A DNA stretch of 64,000 bases from Xaviernesmea oryzae (lineage in GTDB: Bacteria > Pseudomonadota > Alphaproteobacteria > Rhizobiales > Rhizobiaceae), in NCBI RefSeq assembly GCF_900177415.1, contig NZ_FXAF01000006.1, positions 830,001 to 894,000 of the forward strand, read 5' to 3'. The position numbers and the translations under genes were made by a program. Below, piece by piece: positions 16,774-26,508 of this stretch. Every line of letters begins with the position of its first letter. The stretch's first letter is position 1. The notes below the pieces were generated by a model, which searched no databases, had not been told where the DNA came from, and saw only the letters and a list, made by a program, of their open reading frames with translations.

Positions 16774-17811
16774 ATGAGATGGAAGCGCACGATCCAGCTT
16801 CTGGACGTCCATTGCGAAGGCGAGATCGGCAAGGTCGCGGTGGGCGGCGTGCCGAAGATCCCGGGCGAAACGGTGGCCGCCCAGCTACACTGGCTGAATA
16901 CCGATCCGAAAGGGCGGGAGCTGCGCCGCTTCCTTTGCCTGGAACCGCGCGGCGCGCCGATCGGCTCGGTCAATCTGCTCCTGCCGGCCAAACATCCGGA
17001 CGCGGACGCCGCCTTCATCATCCTGCAGCCGGATCAGGCGCATGCGAGCTCGGGTTCGAATTCCATCTGCGTCACCACCGCGCTTCTGGAATCCGGCATC
17101 GTCGAGATGAAGGAGCCCGAGACGATCGTGACGCTGGAAACGGCCGCCGGCCTCGTCAAGGCGACCGCCACCTGCCGCGACGGCCGCTGCGAGAAGGTGA
17201 AGCTCACCATGGTGCCGTCCTTCGTGCATGAGCTCGACGTGCACCTAGAGACGCCGCACTGGGGTGAGATCACGCTCGACCTTTGCTATGGCGGCATCTT
17301 CTATGCGCTGGTGGATGTCGGCCAGATCGATTTGACGATCGAGAAGGGCAATGCCGCGGCTCTCGTCCAGGCCGGCATGGTGCTGAAGGATCTCATCAAC
17401 AGGGAAATCCCCGTCGTGCATCCGGAAATCCCGGCGATCTCCGGCGTGGCCTATGTGATGTTCCGGGATACGGAGGCCGACGGCACGGTGCGCACCTGCA
17501 CGACCATGTGGCCGGGCCGGGCCGACCGCTCGCCCTGCGGCACCGGCAATTCCGCCAATCTCGCGGCACTGCATGCGCGGGGGAAGGTGAAGGTCGGGGA
17601 TGTCTTAAAGTCGCGCTCGATCATCGGATCGCAATTCGAGGTGGGACTGGCGGCGGAGACGACGGTCGCGGGAAAGCCGGCGATCATCCCGACGATCGCC
17701 GGGCGCGGCTTCACATTCGGTCTGCATCAGGTGGCGCTCGATCCGTTCGATCCGCTCTCGGAAGGTTTCGCGATGACCGATGTCTGGGGACCGTCCGCCG
17801 GAGAAATCTGA
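16774..17811 (+). CDS. Proline racemase superfamily protein (hydroxyproline epimerase/dehydratase-like)
   Basis: This is a 345-residue protein of the proline racemase fold. The family uses two facing catalytic residues. The second Cys is present in RSPCGTGNSA (Cys255). At the first site the usual MCGH(N/G)TI reads SSGSNSI (92-98), so Ser93 replaces Cys and Ser95 the His. Cys/Cys enzymes racemise or epimerise; members with Thr or Ser at the first site include trans-3-hydroxyproline dehydratases. A dehydratase or mixed activity is therefore likelier than racemisation. It follows the SDR gene closely. The start overlaps nothing and the length is normal. Confidence 0.85.
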   Translation: MRWKRTIQLLDVHCEGEIGKVAVGGVPKIPGETVAAQLHWLNTDPKGRELRRFLCLEPRGAPIGSVNLLLPAKHPDADAAFIILQPDQAHASSGSNSICVTTALLESGIVEMKEPETIVTLETAAGLVKATATCRDGRCEKVKLTMVPSFVHELDVHLETPHWGEITLDLCYGGIFYALVDVGQIDLTIEKGNAAALVQAGMVLKDLINREIPVVHPEIPAISGVAYVMFRDTEADGTVRTCTTMWPGRADRSPCGTGNSANLAALHARGKVKVGDVLKSRSIIGSQFEVGLAAETTVAGKPAIIPTIAGRGFTFGLHQVALDPFDPLSEGFAMTDVWGPSAGEI

Positions 17812-17852
17812 GCTTTCGAAATCTGAGCTTTCGAAATCCGAGTCTCAGATTT
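17804..17852. repeat. 15-bp tandem repeat with inverted end between convergent genes
   Basis: AAATCTGAGCTTTCG occurs twice in tandem (17804-17818, 17819-17833), followed by a partial third copy and the inverse CTCAGATTT at 17844-17852. The repeat carries the stop codon of the proline-racemase-like gene and reaches the last codons of the convergent Sel1 gene. The AAATCTGAG/CTCAGATTT pairing can form a hairpin that might end transcription from either side. Confidence 0.6.
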
Positions 17853-18774
17853 CCTTGCCGGCGGTGACCGTCGGTTGCTTCAGGTCGCCGGGCTTCAGCA
17901 CCAGCGAATTGACGCCTTCGGGCGTCGAGGGATCGACGGGAGCCGGAACGACGCCGAGCTCCTGCATCTGCAGGAACTTGTAGGCGCCGAAAGTATCGCC
18001 GTTTTCCGCTGCCTCGCGGTACAGTTCGGCCGCCTTCACGGCATTCGCTGCGACGCCTTCTCCCGCCTCGTACATCAGGCCGAGATTGATCATCGCATCC
18101 GTATTGCCGCGCTGGGCGGCGAGATCGTACCAGGCGATCGCCGTCTGGTCGTCCTGCGGCAGGAGCTGCCCTTCGTCATAAATCACGCCGATGTTGAAGG
18201 CGGCCGTGTCGTCGCCTTCCCCGGCGGCTTTTTCGAACCATTGCAGTGCCTTCTGGACATCCGGCTGCGTGCCGAGGCCATCGCGGTAGGCGACGCCGAG
18301 ATTGTAGGCGGCGAGCACGTTGCCGCTCTGGGCCGCCTCCGAATAGAGCTGGAATTCCGCCCGCTCGTCGCCGAGCCGGCCCATCAGCATGCCGAAATTC
18401 ACCTTGGCGGCCGGATAGCCTGCCTGAACGGCGGCATCATAGGCGTTCATCGCCTCGTCGGCCTGCTGGGTCTTGTTGAGCGCACGGCCGAGCTGATAGG
18501 CGAAACGCGGATTGCCCGTCGCCTCGTAAGCCGTGCGGCAGGCATTGACCGCCGAACCGTCGATCTCGTCGATGCCGACCGGGGCAAACTCGCTGTTGCG
18601 CTGCTGGTCGTAAGGACTGCCGGCCAGGCGGTCGCATTCCGTCTGCATGGCCGGGACGATCTGCAGGTTGGCCCGTTCCTCGGCGCCAGGAGAAACCGCT
18701 AATGCGCAGAGCGCCACGGCGGTGCCTGTGGCAATCATAAAACCCCTGTTGACTTTAGAGGCGCGGGATTTCAT
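17845..18774 (-). CDS. Sel1-repeat (SLR/TPR) periplasmic protein
   Basis: This is a 309-residue protein with an N-terminal hydrophobic export segment (GFMIATGTAVALCALAVSPG) and then Sel1-like repeats. Examples are AAYNLGVAYRDGLGTQPDVQKAL, AAFNIGVIYDEGQL and AMINLGLMYEAGEGV, each with the A.YNLG.Y..G spacing. Sel1 proteins act as adaptors in signalling and envelope processes. The start ATG 18774 is the one that puts the export signal at the N-terminus (preceded by GGAG). The gene is convergent with the racemase-like gene and divergent from pyrC. Specific role unknown. Confidence 0.82.
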   Translation of the reverse strand: MKSRASKVNRGFMIATGTAVALCALAVSPGAEERANLQIVPAMQTECDRLAGSPYDQQRNSEFAPVGIDEIDGSAVNACRTAYEATGNPRFAYQLGRALNKTQQADEAMNAYDAAVQAGYPAAKVNFGMLMGRLGDERAEFQLYSEAAQSGNVLAAYNLGVAYRDGLGTQPDVQKALQWFEKAAGEGDDTAAFNIGVIYDEGQLLPQDDQTAIAWYDLAAQRGNTDAMINLGLMYEAGEGVAANAVKAAELYREAAENGDTFGAYKFLQMQELGVVPAPVDPSTPEGVNSLVLKPGDLKQPTVTAGKEI

Positions 18775-19008
18775 TGTTCGCTCCGACTTAACTGATTCTT
18801 CAGATTGCGTACGAACGCTGAAACGCGGGCGGCGGTTCCTGCTGTTTTGAGCTTTCGTGACGGATTCTCCTCTCCTATCCTGCACATTTGCGTGAATGTC
18901 GGTATTCGGCAGATCGGGGTATGGCGGGCCGCACCCCATCACTTTGGATTGTCTTGTGCGAGCCGTTGGTGGTATGGGGACGCATCGATCAGTTCCGGAA
19001 GTTTCCCC

Positions 19009-20052
19009 ATGAAGACGCTCACCCTCCGCCGCCCCGATGACTGGCATCTGCACCTGCGCGACGGCGCCCTGCTGCAAGGGGTGATCGGCGACACGAGCCG
19101 GCATTTCGCCCGCGCCATCATCATGCCCAATCTGGTCCCGCCGGTGGTGACGACAGGGGATGCCAGGGCCTATCGCGAACGCATTCTCGCGGCGCTTCCG
19201 AAGGGCGACCGCTTCGAACCGCTGATGACGCTCTACCTGACGGAGCACACCGATCCGGACGATGTGGAGGAAGGCAGGAAAAGCGGCCTCATCTCCGCGG
19301 TGAAGCTTTATCCCGCGGGTGCCACGACCAATTCCCACGGCGGCGTCCGGGATTTCGACAAGGCGATGCCGGTGCTGGAGCGCATGGCGAAGATCGGCCT
19401 GCCGCTCTGCGTGCACGGCGAGGTCACGACGCCGGAGGTCGATATCTTCGATCGCGAGGCCGTCTTCATCGAGACGGTCCTTGATCCGCTGCGCCGGCGC
19501 CTGCCGGAGCTCAAGGTCACCATGGAGCATGTGACGACCGCCGACGGCATCGATTACATCAAGTCGTCCAGGGGCAATCTGGCCGGCTCCATCACCACGC
19601 ATCACCTGATCATCAACCGCAACGCCATCCTGGTCGGCGGCATCCGTCCGCACTATTACTGCCTGCCGGTCGCCAAGCGCGAGAACCACCGGCTGGCGCT
19701 CCGCGCCGCTGCGACATCGGGCGACGCCCGCTTCTTCCTCGGCACGGATTCCGCGCCGCATGTCGATCCGCTGAAGGAATGCGCCTGCGGCTGCGCCGGC
19801 ATCTATACCTCGGTGAACACCATGAGCTGCCTGGCGCATGTCTTCGAGGAAGAGGATGCGCTCGACAAGCTGGAAGCCTTCACCTCTCTCAACGGTCCGG
19901 CCTGGTACGGTCTGAAACCGAACGAGGAGACGATCACGCTCGAAAAGCGGGACGAGCCGGCGAAATTTCCCGACAAGCGGGAGACCGGCGCCGGGCTGAT
20001 CACGGTCTTCGACCCGATGTTCCCGCTCTACTGGCAAGTGGTTGAGGCGTAA
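19009..20052 (+). CDS. pyrC: Dihydroorotase (pyrC type)
   Basis: This is the third step of pyrimidine synthesis, carbamoyl-aspartate to dihydroorotate, by a cytosolic zinc enzyme. The 347-residue length and the N-terminus [13 protein letters not shown] (metal-binding HxH) mark the E. coli PyrC-type single enzyme. The bridging lysine lies in [13 protein letters not shown], further His ligands in PLCVHGEVT and MEHVTTADG, and the catalytic Asp in GTDSAPH. pyrE lies two genes downstream, so pyrC, the GGDEF gene and pyrE form a loose cluster. Confidence 0.95.
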   Translation: MKTLTLRRPDDWHLHLRDGALLQGVIGDTSRHFARAIIMPNLVPPVVTTGDARAYRERILAALPKGDRFEPLMTLYLTEHTDPDDVEEGRKSGLISAVKLYPAGATTNSHGGVRDFDKAMPVLERMAKIGLPLCVHGEVTTPEVDIFDREAVFIETVLDPLRRRLPELKVTMEHVTTADGIDYIKSSRGNLAGSITTHHLIINRNAILVGGIRPHYYCLPVAKRENHRLALRAAATSGDARFFLGTDSAPHVDPLKECACGCAGIYTSVNTMSCLAHVFEEEDALDKLEAFTSLNGPAWYGLKPNEETITLEKRDEPAKFPDKRETGAGLITVFDPMFPLYWQVVEA

Positions 20053-20170
20053 GATCAAGTGCCACCGGGATCGGTTGCATTTGGATTGATCCGGTAACCT
20101 TTTGGATAGAATCCCCAGGTAGCGTGAAGCCGAGATTTTCCGCCGGGTGTGCCCGAAGAGAAAGCTTGGC

Positions 20171-21355
20171 ATGATGCTTGACTACCATTCTCTTCTGCTG
20201 GCGCTCGGCGTGTCGGCGGCGTGCCTTATGGTGACGCTGTTCGGCACGTGGTTCTCCCGTCGCACCGATTCCTTTCTGCTCACGCTCGTCGTCGCCCTCG
20301 GCCTCACCGTTTCCGGCATTTTCATCTACAGTTCCTATACGCTTGAAGCCGGCCTTGTCGGCGCATCCTTCGCCTACGTCTTCCTGATGGCGGGCTTCAG
20401 CACCATCTATTCCGCCTCCGTTCAGTTCCGCACGGGCATCAGGCCCTGGCGGCTGGCCGCCGTCCTGTCGGTCGTCAACATGGCCCTCGGCCTGCCTCTG
20501 ATGGCGAGCGGGTTGGACGGCCTCGGCTTCATCGCCATGAACCTCGCCGCCGCATTGCTGCTGACCGGCACCGCCCGGCAATACTGGCTTGCCCGCCCGG
20601 AAGCTCCGGGACCTCTGGGCGGCATGGCCGCCCTTTACACGATCAGCGGCTTTTCGTTTGCCCTGTGTGCCGCCGTTCTGATCTCCAACAGGCAATGGGT
20701 CCTTGGCCATGCGCCGGACAATTGGGCGGAAACTCTGAATATCGGCGTGTGCATCGCCGGCATGACCGGCATCGGTGCCCTCTCGCTCGCGCTGCACCAA
20801 TGGCGCATGGCGGCCCATCATCGCCGGGACGCGATGACGGATGCCCTGACGGGGCTTCTCAATCGCCGCGCGCTTTTCGAGCAGCATGGTCATCGGATCC
20901 TCGGCTCCTCCACGGCCGTCATCGTCTTCGACATCGACCGTTTCAAGTCCATCAACGACCAGCACGGCCATGCTTCCGGCGATCTGGTGCTGAAGATCTT
21001 TGCCGAGGATCTTGTAAAGGGCGCGGGCGCGAAACGTCCGCATGCGATCGCGCGGCTTGGCGGCGAGGAGTTCGTCGTGATCCTGGACAACGTCCTGTCG
21101 GGCCGGGCCGAGCGGATCGCCAACGATATCTCGCGCAGTTTCGCCGCCCGCGAGATCAGGATCGGCGAAGCATCGCTTCGCTGCACTGTTAGCGCTGGCA
21201 TCGCCATGGGGGCGGCAGGCGGCCAATCCTTCGAAACCGTGCTCAGCCTCGCCGACAATGCGCTCTACGAAGCCAAGCGCGCCGGACGCGACCGGGTGGA
21301 AGTCGCCGGGTACCTGCGGCCCGTGGATCTGAACGACACGCGGACCAGCGCCTGA
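20171..21355 (+). CDS. Membrane diguanylate cyclase (GGDEF domain)
   Basis: This is a 394-residue protein with six to seven N-terminal transmembrane segments (residues about 5-215) acting as a membrane sensor, followed by a GGDEF domain that makes cyclic di-GMP from two GTP. The active site is GGEEF (residues about 296-300). [14 protein letters not shown] opens the domain and [15 protein letters not shown] binds metal and nucleotide. No EAL domain is present, and the RxxD inhibitory site is not obvious. ATG at 20171 or 20174 fits. It sits between pyrC and pyrE with no evident functional link. Confidence 0.92.
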   Translation: MMLDYHSLLLALGVSAACLMVTLFGTWFSRRTDSFLLTLVVALGLTVSGIFIYSSYTLEAGLVGASFAYVFLMAGFSTIYSASVQFRTGIRPWRLAAVLSVVNMALGLPLMASGLDGLGFIAMNLAAALLLTGTARQYWLARPEAPGPLGGMAALYTISGFSFALCAAVLISNRQWVLGHAPDNWAETLNIGVCIAGMTGIGALSLALHQWRMAAHHRRDAMTDALTGLLNRRALFEQHGHRILGSSTAVIVFDIDRFKSINDQHGHASGDLVLKIFAEDLVKGAGAKRPHAIARLGGEEFVVILDNVLSGRAERIANDISRSFAAREIRIGEASLRCTVSAGIAMGAAGGQSFETVLSLADNALYEAKRAGRDRVEVAGYLRPVDLNDTRTSA

Positions 21356-21453
21356 TCCCTCTTTTATTTATGGCATCGACCGCGGCACCGTCTGGCGCCG
21401 GCCGCCGCTTGCTGCTATTGCGGCGCGTGGTTTTGAAAAAGAAGGAGCGGCGC

Positions 21454-22149
21454 ATGATTCAGACCACATTTCCGGACCGCGGCGTAATGGCCGAGCTGAT
21501 GGCGAAGATGCTCTGGGAGATCGGAGCGGTCCATTTCAGCGCCGACAAGCCCTACAAGCTTTCGTCGGGCATGATGAGCCCGGTCTATATCGACTGCCGC
21601 AAGCTCATCTCCTATCCGCGCATCCGCTCCACGATCATGGATTTCGCCGCCACGACCGTCATGCGCGATGCGGGCTTCGAGAGGTTCGATTGCGTCGCCG
21701 GCGGCGAGACGGCCGGCATTCCGTTCGCAGCCTTCCTGGCCGAGCGGCTCGGCCTGCCGATGATCTACGTCCGCAAGGTGCCGAAGGGCCATGGCCGCAA
21801 CGCGCAGATCGAAGGCCATATGCCGGAGGGTGCGCGCGTTCTCGTCATCGAGGACCTGACGACCGCGGGCGGCAGCATGTTCACGTTCATCGATGCGATC
21901 CGCGCCGCCGGCGGCGTGGTCGACCACGGCATCGCGCTCTTCTTCTACGATATCTTCCCGGAGGCCGGACTGCGCTTCTCCAAGGGCAAGGTCCAGCTTC
22001 ACCACATCGCGACCTGGCGCAACGTCCTTGCGGTCGCGCGCGCCGGCAAGCTGTTCGACGAGAAGACTCTGTCGGAAGTCGAAGCCTTCCTCGACGCGCC
22101 GCTCGCGTGGTCGGGCCGCAATGGCGGGGTGAGTGAGCTTTCGCTCTAG
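21454..22149 (+). CDS. pyrE: Orotate phosphoribosyltransferase
   Basis: This enzyme converts orotate plus PRPP to orotidine monophosphate. It has 231 residues, the alphaproteobacterial length. The PRPP-binding motif is [18 protein letters not shown], and the flexible catalytic loop with Lys is [15 protein letters not shown]. The N-terminal [20 protein letters not shown] segment is the OPRTase signature. ATG 21454 follows AAGGAGCGG. It is followed after 61 bp by a fructokinase gene on the same strand. Confidence 0.95.
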   Translation: MIQTTFPDRGVMAELMAKMLWEIGAVHFSADKPYKLSSGMMSPVYIDCRKLISYPRIRSTIMDFAATTVMRDAGFERFDCVAGGETAGIPFAAFLAERLGLPMIYVRKVPKGHGRNAQIEGHMPEGARVLVIEDLTTAGGSMFTFIDAIRAAGGVVDHGIALFFYDIFPEAGLRFSKGKVQLHHIATWRNVLAVARAGKLFDEKTLSEVEAFLDAPLAWSGRNGGVSELSL

Positions 22150-22210
22150 CATTTTTACAAAAGCTCGCTTAATCGATTGAAAAACGTTGAGAGCGAGCGG
22201 GAGGAACCCC

Positions 22211-23137
22211 ATGATTTTGTGCTGCGGCGAAGCCTTGATCGACATGCTGCCGCGCGAGACGACGGCAGGCGAAAAAGGGTTCGCGCCCTATGCCGGCGGC
22301 GCGGTCTTCAATACGGCGATCGCGCTCGGCCGCCTCGGGCAGCCGACCGCCTTCTTCACCGGCATCTCCGACGACATGATGGGCGACATCCTGCGCGAGA
22401 CGCTGGCAAAGAGCGGGGTCGATTACAGCCTCGCCGCCGTCTCTTCGCGCCCGACGACCATTGCCTTCGTCAAGCTCGTCAACGGCCAGGCAAGCTATGC
22501 CTTCTACGACGAGGGCACGGCCGGGCGGATGATCACCGAGGCCGACCTGCCGGCGCTCGGCGACGACTGCGAGGCCATGCATTTCGGTGCGATCAGCCTT
22601 ATCCCGGAGCCCTGCGGCGGCACCTACGAGGCGCTGATGGCGCGCGAATACAAAAGCCGTGTCATCTCCTTCGACCCGAACATCCGGCCGGGCTTCATTA
22701 AGGACAAAGTGAAGCATATGGGCCGCGTGCGCCGCATGGCCGCCATGTCGGATATCATCAAGTTCTCGGACGAGGACCTCGACTGGTTCGGGATGGAGGG
22801 CGATCACGATGCGCTCGCCGCCCACTGGCTGAACGAAGGCGCAAAGCTCGTCGTGCTCACCCGCGGCGCCGAGGGTGCCACGGGTTATACGAGAAACTTC
22901 AAGGTCTCCATGCCGAGCGAGCGGGTGACGGTGGTCGATACGGTCGGCGCCGGCGATACGTTCGACGCCGGCATCCTGGCTTCGTTCAAGATGCAGGACC
23001 TGCTGACGAAGGAAAAGGTCGCGGCGCTCACGGAAGAGCAGGTCGGCAAGGCACTGGCGCTCGGCGCCAAGGCCGCCGCAGTGACGGTTTCCCGCGCCGG
23101 CGCCAATCCGCCCTTCGCGCATGAGATCGGGTTGTAG
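22211..23137 (+). CDS. frk: PfkB-family carbohydrate kinase, probable fructokinase
   Basis: This is a 308-residue ribokinase/PfkB-family sugar kinase. The PfkB signature 2 with the catalytic base is VVDTVGAGDTFDAGILA near residue 240, and signature 1 is AGGAVFNTAIALGRLG near 27. The start ILCCGEALIDMLPRE matches rhizobial fructokinases that phosphorylate fructose to fructose-6-phosphate. The convergent neighbour pgi uses the same product, which supports this substrate. A GGGAGGAA site precedes ATG 22211. Confidence 0.85.
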   Translation: MILCCGEALIDMLPRETTAGEKGFAPYAGGAVFNTAIALGRLGQPTAFFTGISDDMMGDILRETLAKSGVDYSLAAVSSRPTTIAFVKLVNGQASYAFYDEGTAGRMITEADLPALGDDCEAMHFGAISLIPEPCGGTYEALMAREYKSRVISFDPNIRPGFIKDKVKHMGRVRRMAAMSDIIKFSDEDLDWFGMEGDHDALAAHWLNEGAKLVVLTRGAEGATGYTRNFKVSMPSERVTVVDTVGAGDTFDAGILASFKMQDLLTKEKVAALTEEQVGKALALGAKAAAVTVSRAGANPPFAHEIGL

Positions 23138-23171
23138 GGCGACGCAGTCTATATTCCAGGGCGTGCCGTGC

Positions 23172-23348
23172 CAGCCCCCCTCTGCCCTGCCGGGCATCTC
23201 CCCCACGGGTGGGGAGATCACAACTTGCAGGGCTTTCCCGCCAAATCGCCCATGTGCAGAGTTTCTACCCTTATTGATTGGGAAACCGGCGCGCCCATCC
23301 AATCTCCCCACCCGTGGGGGAGATGCCCGGCAGGGCAGAGGGGGGCTG
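23172..23348. repeat. Perfect 47-bp inverted repeat (rhizobial intergenic palindromic element)
   Basis: Arms 23172-23218 and 23302-23348 are exact reverse complements separated by 83 bp. Each arm also contains a smaller palindrome built on CTCCCCCACGGGTGGGGAG. The element fills the gap between convergent frk and pgi. It resembles the RIME-type mosaic elements of Rhizobiaceae, judged by layout and not by a database match. It may act as a transcription terminator or mRNA stabiliser. Confidence 0.8.
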
Positions 23349-23412
23349 ACAGAGCACACCTGAAGAGATCCGGCCCGAAGAAACCCGCCGAGCCCAAATC
23401 ACATCAGCCGAA

Positions 23413-25038
23413 CTACTTCTTCAATTCCGCCAGCGCCTTCACCAGCCCCTGCGTCGAGCTGTCATGGCCCGCGGCGCTCTCCTTGCCTTCGACGACGGGC
23501 AGCAGGCCGGTCGCCAGTTCCTTGCCGAGTTCGACGCCCCACTGGTCGAAGGAGTTGATGCGGAAGAGCACGCCTTCGACGAAGACGCGGTGCTCGTAGA
23601 GCGCGATCAGCCGGCCGAGCGCGAAGGGCGTCAGCTTGTCGTAGACGAAGGTGATCGACGGCCGGTTGCCGGTAAAGACGCGGTGCGGGGCGATGAAATC
23701 CGCCTGTTTCTCGTCCATGCCCTTGGAGAGAAGCTGCTCTTTTGCTTCCTGGAACGTGCGGCCCTTCATCAGCGCCTCCGACTGCGCCAGGCAGTTGGCG
23801 ATCAGGAGCTCGTGCTGGTGGCGCAGATGCGGCTCGAAGCCGTTGGCCGCGATCATGAACTCCGCCGGGATGATGCTCGTGCCCTGGTGGATGAGCTGGT
23901 AGAAGGCGTGCTGGCCGTTGGTGCCGGGCTCGCCCCAGACGACCGGGCCGGAATTGCCCTCGACCGGCTTGCCGTCGGTCGTGACCCCCTTGCCGTTCGA
24001 TTCCATGTCGAGCTGCTGCAGATAGGCCGGAAAGCGCAGGAGCCGCTGGTCGTAGGGCAGGATGGCGCGCGAGGGGTAGCCCAGCACGTTGCGGTGATAG
24101 AAGCCGATCAAGCCGAGCAGCATCGGCAGGTTCTGGCGCACCGGCGCGGTGCGGAAATGGTTGTCCATCGCATGCGCGCCGTCGAGGAACGCTCCGAAGT
24201 TTTCCGGGCCGACCGCGATCATCAGCGGCAGGCCGATCGCCGACCAGATGGAGTAGCGGCCGCCGACCCAATCCCAGAAACCGAAGATGCGGTCGCTCTC
24301 GATGCCGAAGGCGGCGACCTTGTCGAGCGCCGTGGAAACGGCCGCGAAGTGATGCTTCACCGCGGCCTCTCCGAGCTTGTCCGCGATGAAGGCGCGGGCG
24401 GAAGCCGCATTGGTCATCGTCTCGATGGTCGTGAAAGTCTTCGATGCGATGATGAAGAGGGTGGTTTCGGCGTCGAGCAGTTTCAGCGTGTCTGCGATAT
24501 GCGCGCCGTCGACATTGGAGACGAAATGCGCGCGCGGGCCGTCATGGAAGGGGGCGAGCGCCAGCGTCGCCATGACCGGCCCGAGGTCCGAACCGCCGAT
24601 GCCGATATTGACGACATCGGTGATTTTCCTGCCGGTGGCGCCTTTCAATGCGCCGGAGCGGATGCCGTCGGCGAACTTGCCCATGGCGGTGAGCACGGCA
24701 TTGACCTCCGGCATCACATCCTTGCCGTCGACCAGGACTGGCTTGTTGGCCCGGTTGCGGAGCGCCGTGTGCAGGACCGCACGGCCTTCCGTGAAATTGA
24801 TGGCGACGCCCGAGAACATCTCCTCGCGCTTGGCGGCGACGCCGCCGACCTCGGCAAGCCTTTGCAACAGCAGCAGGATTTCTTCGTTCACGGCCGTCTT
24901 GGAATAGTCCATCAGAAGGTCGCCGAAAGTGGCGCTGAACCTTTCGAAACGCTCGGGATCGGCGGCGAAAGCGGCCCGGATATTCGTGGCGTTGGTCTTC
25001 GTGACGGCGGATTTCAGGTCTTGGATGATGGCCTGCAT
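23413..25038 (-). CDS. pgi: Glucose-6-phosphate isomerase
   Basis: This enzyme interconverts glucose-6-phosphate and fructose-6-phosphate in the cytosol. It has 541 residues, the family norm. Signatures seen are [20 protein letters not shown] near residue 145, [23 protein letters not shown], and the C-terminal [16 protein letters not shown] at 25038 follows GAGGAAG and is preferred to a start 11 codons upstream. It is convergent with the fructokinase gene, so fructose entry and hexose-phosphate isomerisation are side by side. Confidence 0.96.
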   Translation of the reverse strand: MQAIIQDLKSAVTKTNATNIRAAFAADPERFERFSATFGDLLMDYSKTAVNEEILLLLQRLAEVGGVAAKREEMFSGVAINFTEGRAVLHTALRNRANKPVLVDGKDVMPEVNAVLTAMGKFADGIRSGALKGATGRKITDVVNIGIGGSDLGPVMATLALAPFHDGPRAHFVSNVDGAHIADTLKLLDAETTLFIIASKTFTTIETMTNAASARAFIADKLGEAAVKHHFAAVSTALDKVAAFGIESDRIFGFWDWVGGRYSIWSAIGLPLMIAVGPENFGAFLDGAHAMDNHFRTAPVRQNLPMLLGLIGFYHRNVLGYPSRAILPYDQRLLRFPAYLQQLDMESNGKGVTTDGKPVEGNSGPVVWGEPGTNGQHAFYQLIHQGTSIIPAEFMIAANGFEPHLRHQHELLIANCLAQSEALMKGRTFQEAKEQLLSKGMDEKQADFIAPHRVFTGNRPSITFVYDKLTPFALGRLIALYEHRVFVEGVLFRINSFDQWGVELGKELATGLLPVVEGKESAAGHDSSTQGLVKALAELKK

Positions 25039-25123
25039 GGGGGCTTCCTCACGCTCGGAAAGGGGATGCACGGGAACCTATTCGCTTTCCCCGTCAAATC
25101 AAGCGCCGCGGAAGGCTTTTCAC

Positions 25124-26368
25124 CTATTGCCCGACCGCCGTGGTGACCGTGTTGCCGACGGCATTGCCCAGGCGCTCGACCTGTTCGTCGTAGGTGCGCC
25201 GGGTCGCCGGATCGAAGATCGCGATTGGCGTGCTGACGGCGACGCTCGCCGCTCCTCCAACGGTCTGCGCCGCGCCGAGCGCCACGGCGCCGAGCCGGTC
25301 GCCGAGGCCGACATCGCTGTCGGTCACCGCCTGGCCTTCGATCAGCCGGTTGCCGATCAGCTTCACCACTTCCGGGCTTTCCGCGAACTTGCCGTGGTTC
25401 AGGCTGTCGCCGGTCTTGAGCGCGGTAAGGTCCAGCACCACGATGCCGGCTTTCTCGAATTCGCTGCGATAGGGTTCGACGGTCGGGTCCACCTGCCCGA
25501 GCCGGTCGATATTGCCGGAGATGCGGCGCGACAGGCTGAGCGCCCGGTCGTCCCGCGAGACGAAGAGGGTGAAATGCGGACGATTCTCACCGATTTCCGC
25601 GAGCTGCTGGCCGAACACGTCGACATCGAGGTCGGGGGAGGCGAGGATGACGTTCTGGATCTTGGGCGCCACGCGGCCGTCGCGGATCGCCATCTGCCGG
25701 AGCGCCTCGACGGTCAGCCAGGAACCCATGGAATGGGCCATGATGGTGACTTCGCCGACCTCCGGCTCCTTCGCCAGCCGGTGCAGCATCTCTTCCAGCG
25801 CATCGCGGGAATAGTTCGTGCTTTCCTTGTCGTAATTATAGGCGAAGATGCTGCCGCGCGACGGCCAGGTGAAGAGCACCGGCGCCACGTCCGCCTTCGA
25901 ATCGTGGACGATCTGGGCGAAGCGGTAGACCGCGTCCTCGTAGCGGTTGTTGAAGCCGTGCACGAAGACCAGCACGCGGCGGCTTTTCGGCAGATGCCCT
26001 CTGAGCCAGCTCCGGGCGCCATCGACCGTCAGCGGCGTCACGGAGGCGGTCGCGAACTCCTTCGCCGGATTGGCGGGCAGCTTCGACGGCCACTGCACCT
26101 GACCGATCTCGCGGGCGCTGTCCGGCGGAATGGAGACGGCGATCTCGGTGACATGCGGTTCCCTGCCGCGTTCGCCCGAAAACAGCACGCCGGGCGTCTC
26201 GGTGGGACGCCGCGTGGTCGCGACGAGGACATCGACCTTCGAGGCTCCGGCAGCCTGAGCCGAGCTGGGAATGAGCACGCCTTCGGGCCGCCCGGCGCAA
26301 CCAGCGAGAACGGCCAGCACCGCAGCGACGGCGATCAGGCGGAAGGAAAATCCGGCGCGGCTCTCCAA
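25124..26368 (-). CDS. Lipoprotein with DUF900-type alpha/beta hydrolase domain
   Basis: This is a 414-residue envelope protein. The N-terminus carries a lipoprotein signal with lipobox LAGC near residue 23. The hydrolase core follows: VLVFVHGFNNRYEDAVYRFA (oxyanion region), the nucleophile Ser in MAHSMGSWLTVEAL, and ILASPDLDVDVF supplying acidic residues. DUF900 proteins are predicted esterases or lipases with no firm substrate. The C-terminal 80 residues are Ala/Val-rich and less conserved. Single-gene unit between pgi and fadD. Confidence 0.85.
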   Translation of the reverse strand: MESRAGFSFRLIAVAAVLAVLAGCAGRPEGVLIPSSAQAAGASKVDVLVATTRRPTETPGVLFSGERGREPHVTEIAVSIPPDSAREIGQVQWPSKLPANPAKEFATASVTPLTVDGARSWLRGHLPKSRRVLVFVHGFNNRYEDAVYRFAQIVHDSKADVAPVLFTWPSRGSIFAYNYDKESTNYSRDALEEMLHRLAKEPEVGEVTIMAHSMGSWLTVEALRQMAIRDGRVAPKIQNVILASPDLDVDVFGQQLAEIGENRPHFTLFVSRDDRALSLSRRISGNIDRLGQVDPTVEPYRSEFEKAGIVVLDLTALKTGDSLNHGKFAESPEVVKLIGNRLIEGQAVTDSDVGLGDRLGAVALGAAQTVGGAASVAVSTPIAIFDPATRRTYDEQVERLGNAVGNTVTTAVGQ

Positions 26369-26508
26369 GCGAACTCCAACATGCTCCTGTTCAAGCCCTT
26401 ATCGGAAAGCGCTAATCAAGGATCGTCGGGCCGTCCACTGCTAACCGCGGAATTCCGCCTATGTGACCAATTCTTGATTGCCGCCTGTCGCAGCGATGCA
26501 ACGGTCGG

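Noticed and set aside
14359-16812. Very long minus-strand open frame of about 817 codons opposite the GT39 and SDR genes
   Set aside because: Its His/Arg/Gln/Asp-rich composition is the usual antisense shadow of GC-rich genes. The plus strand encodes recognisable GT39 and SDR families with ribosome sites.
23172-23348. CRISPR array or IS remnant
   Set aside because: Only two inverted arms and no regularly spaced direct repeats; no transposase coding sequence in the 83-bp loop.
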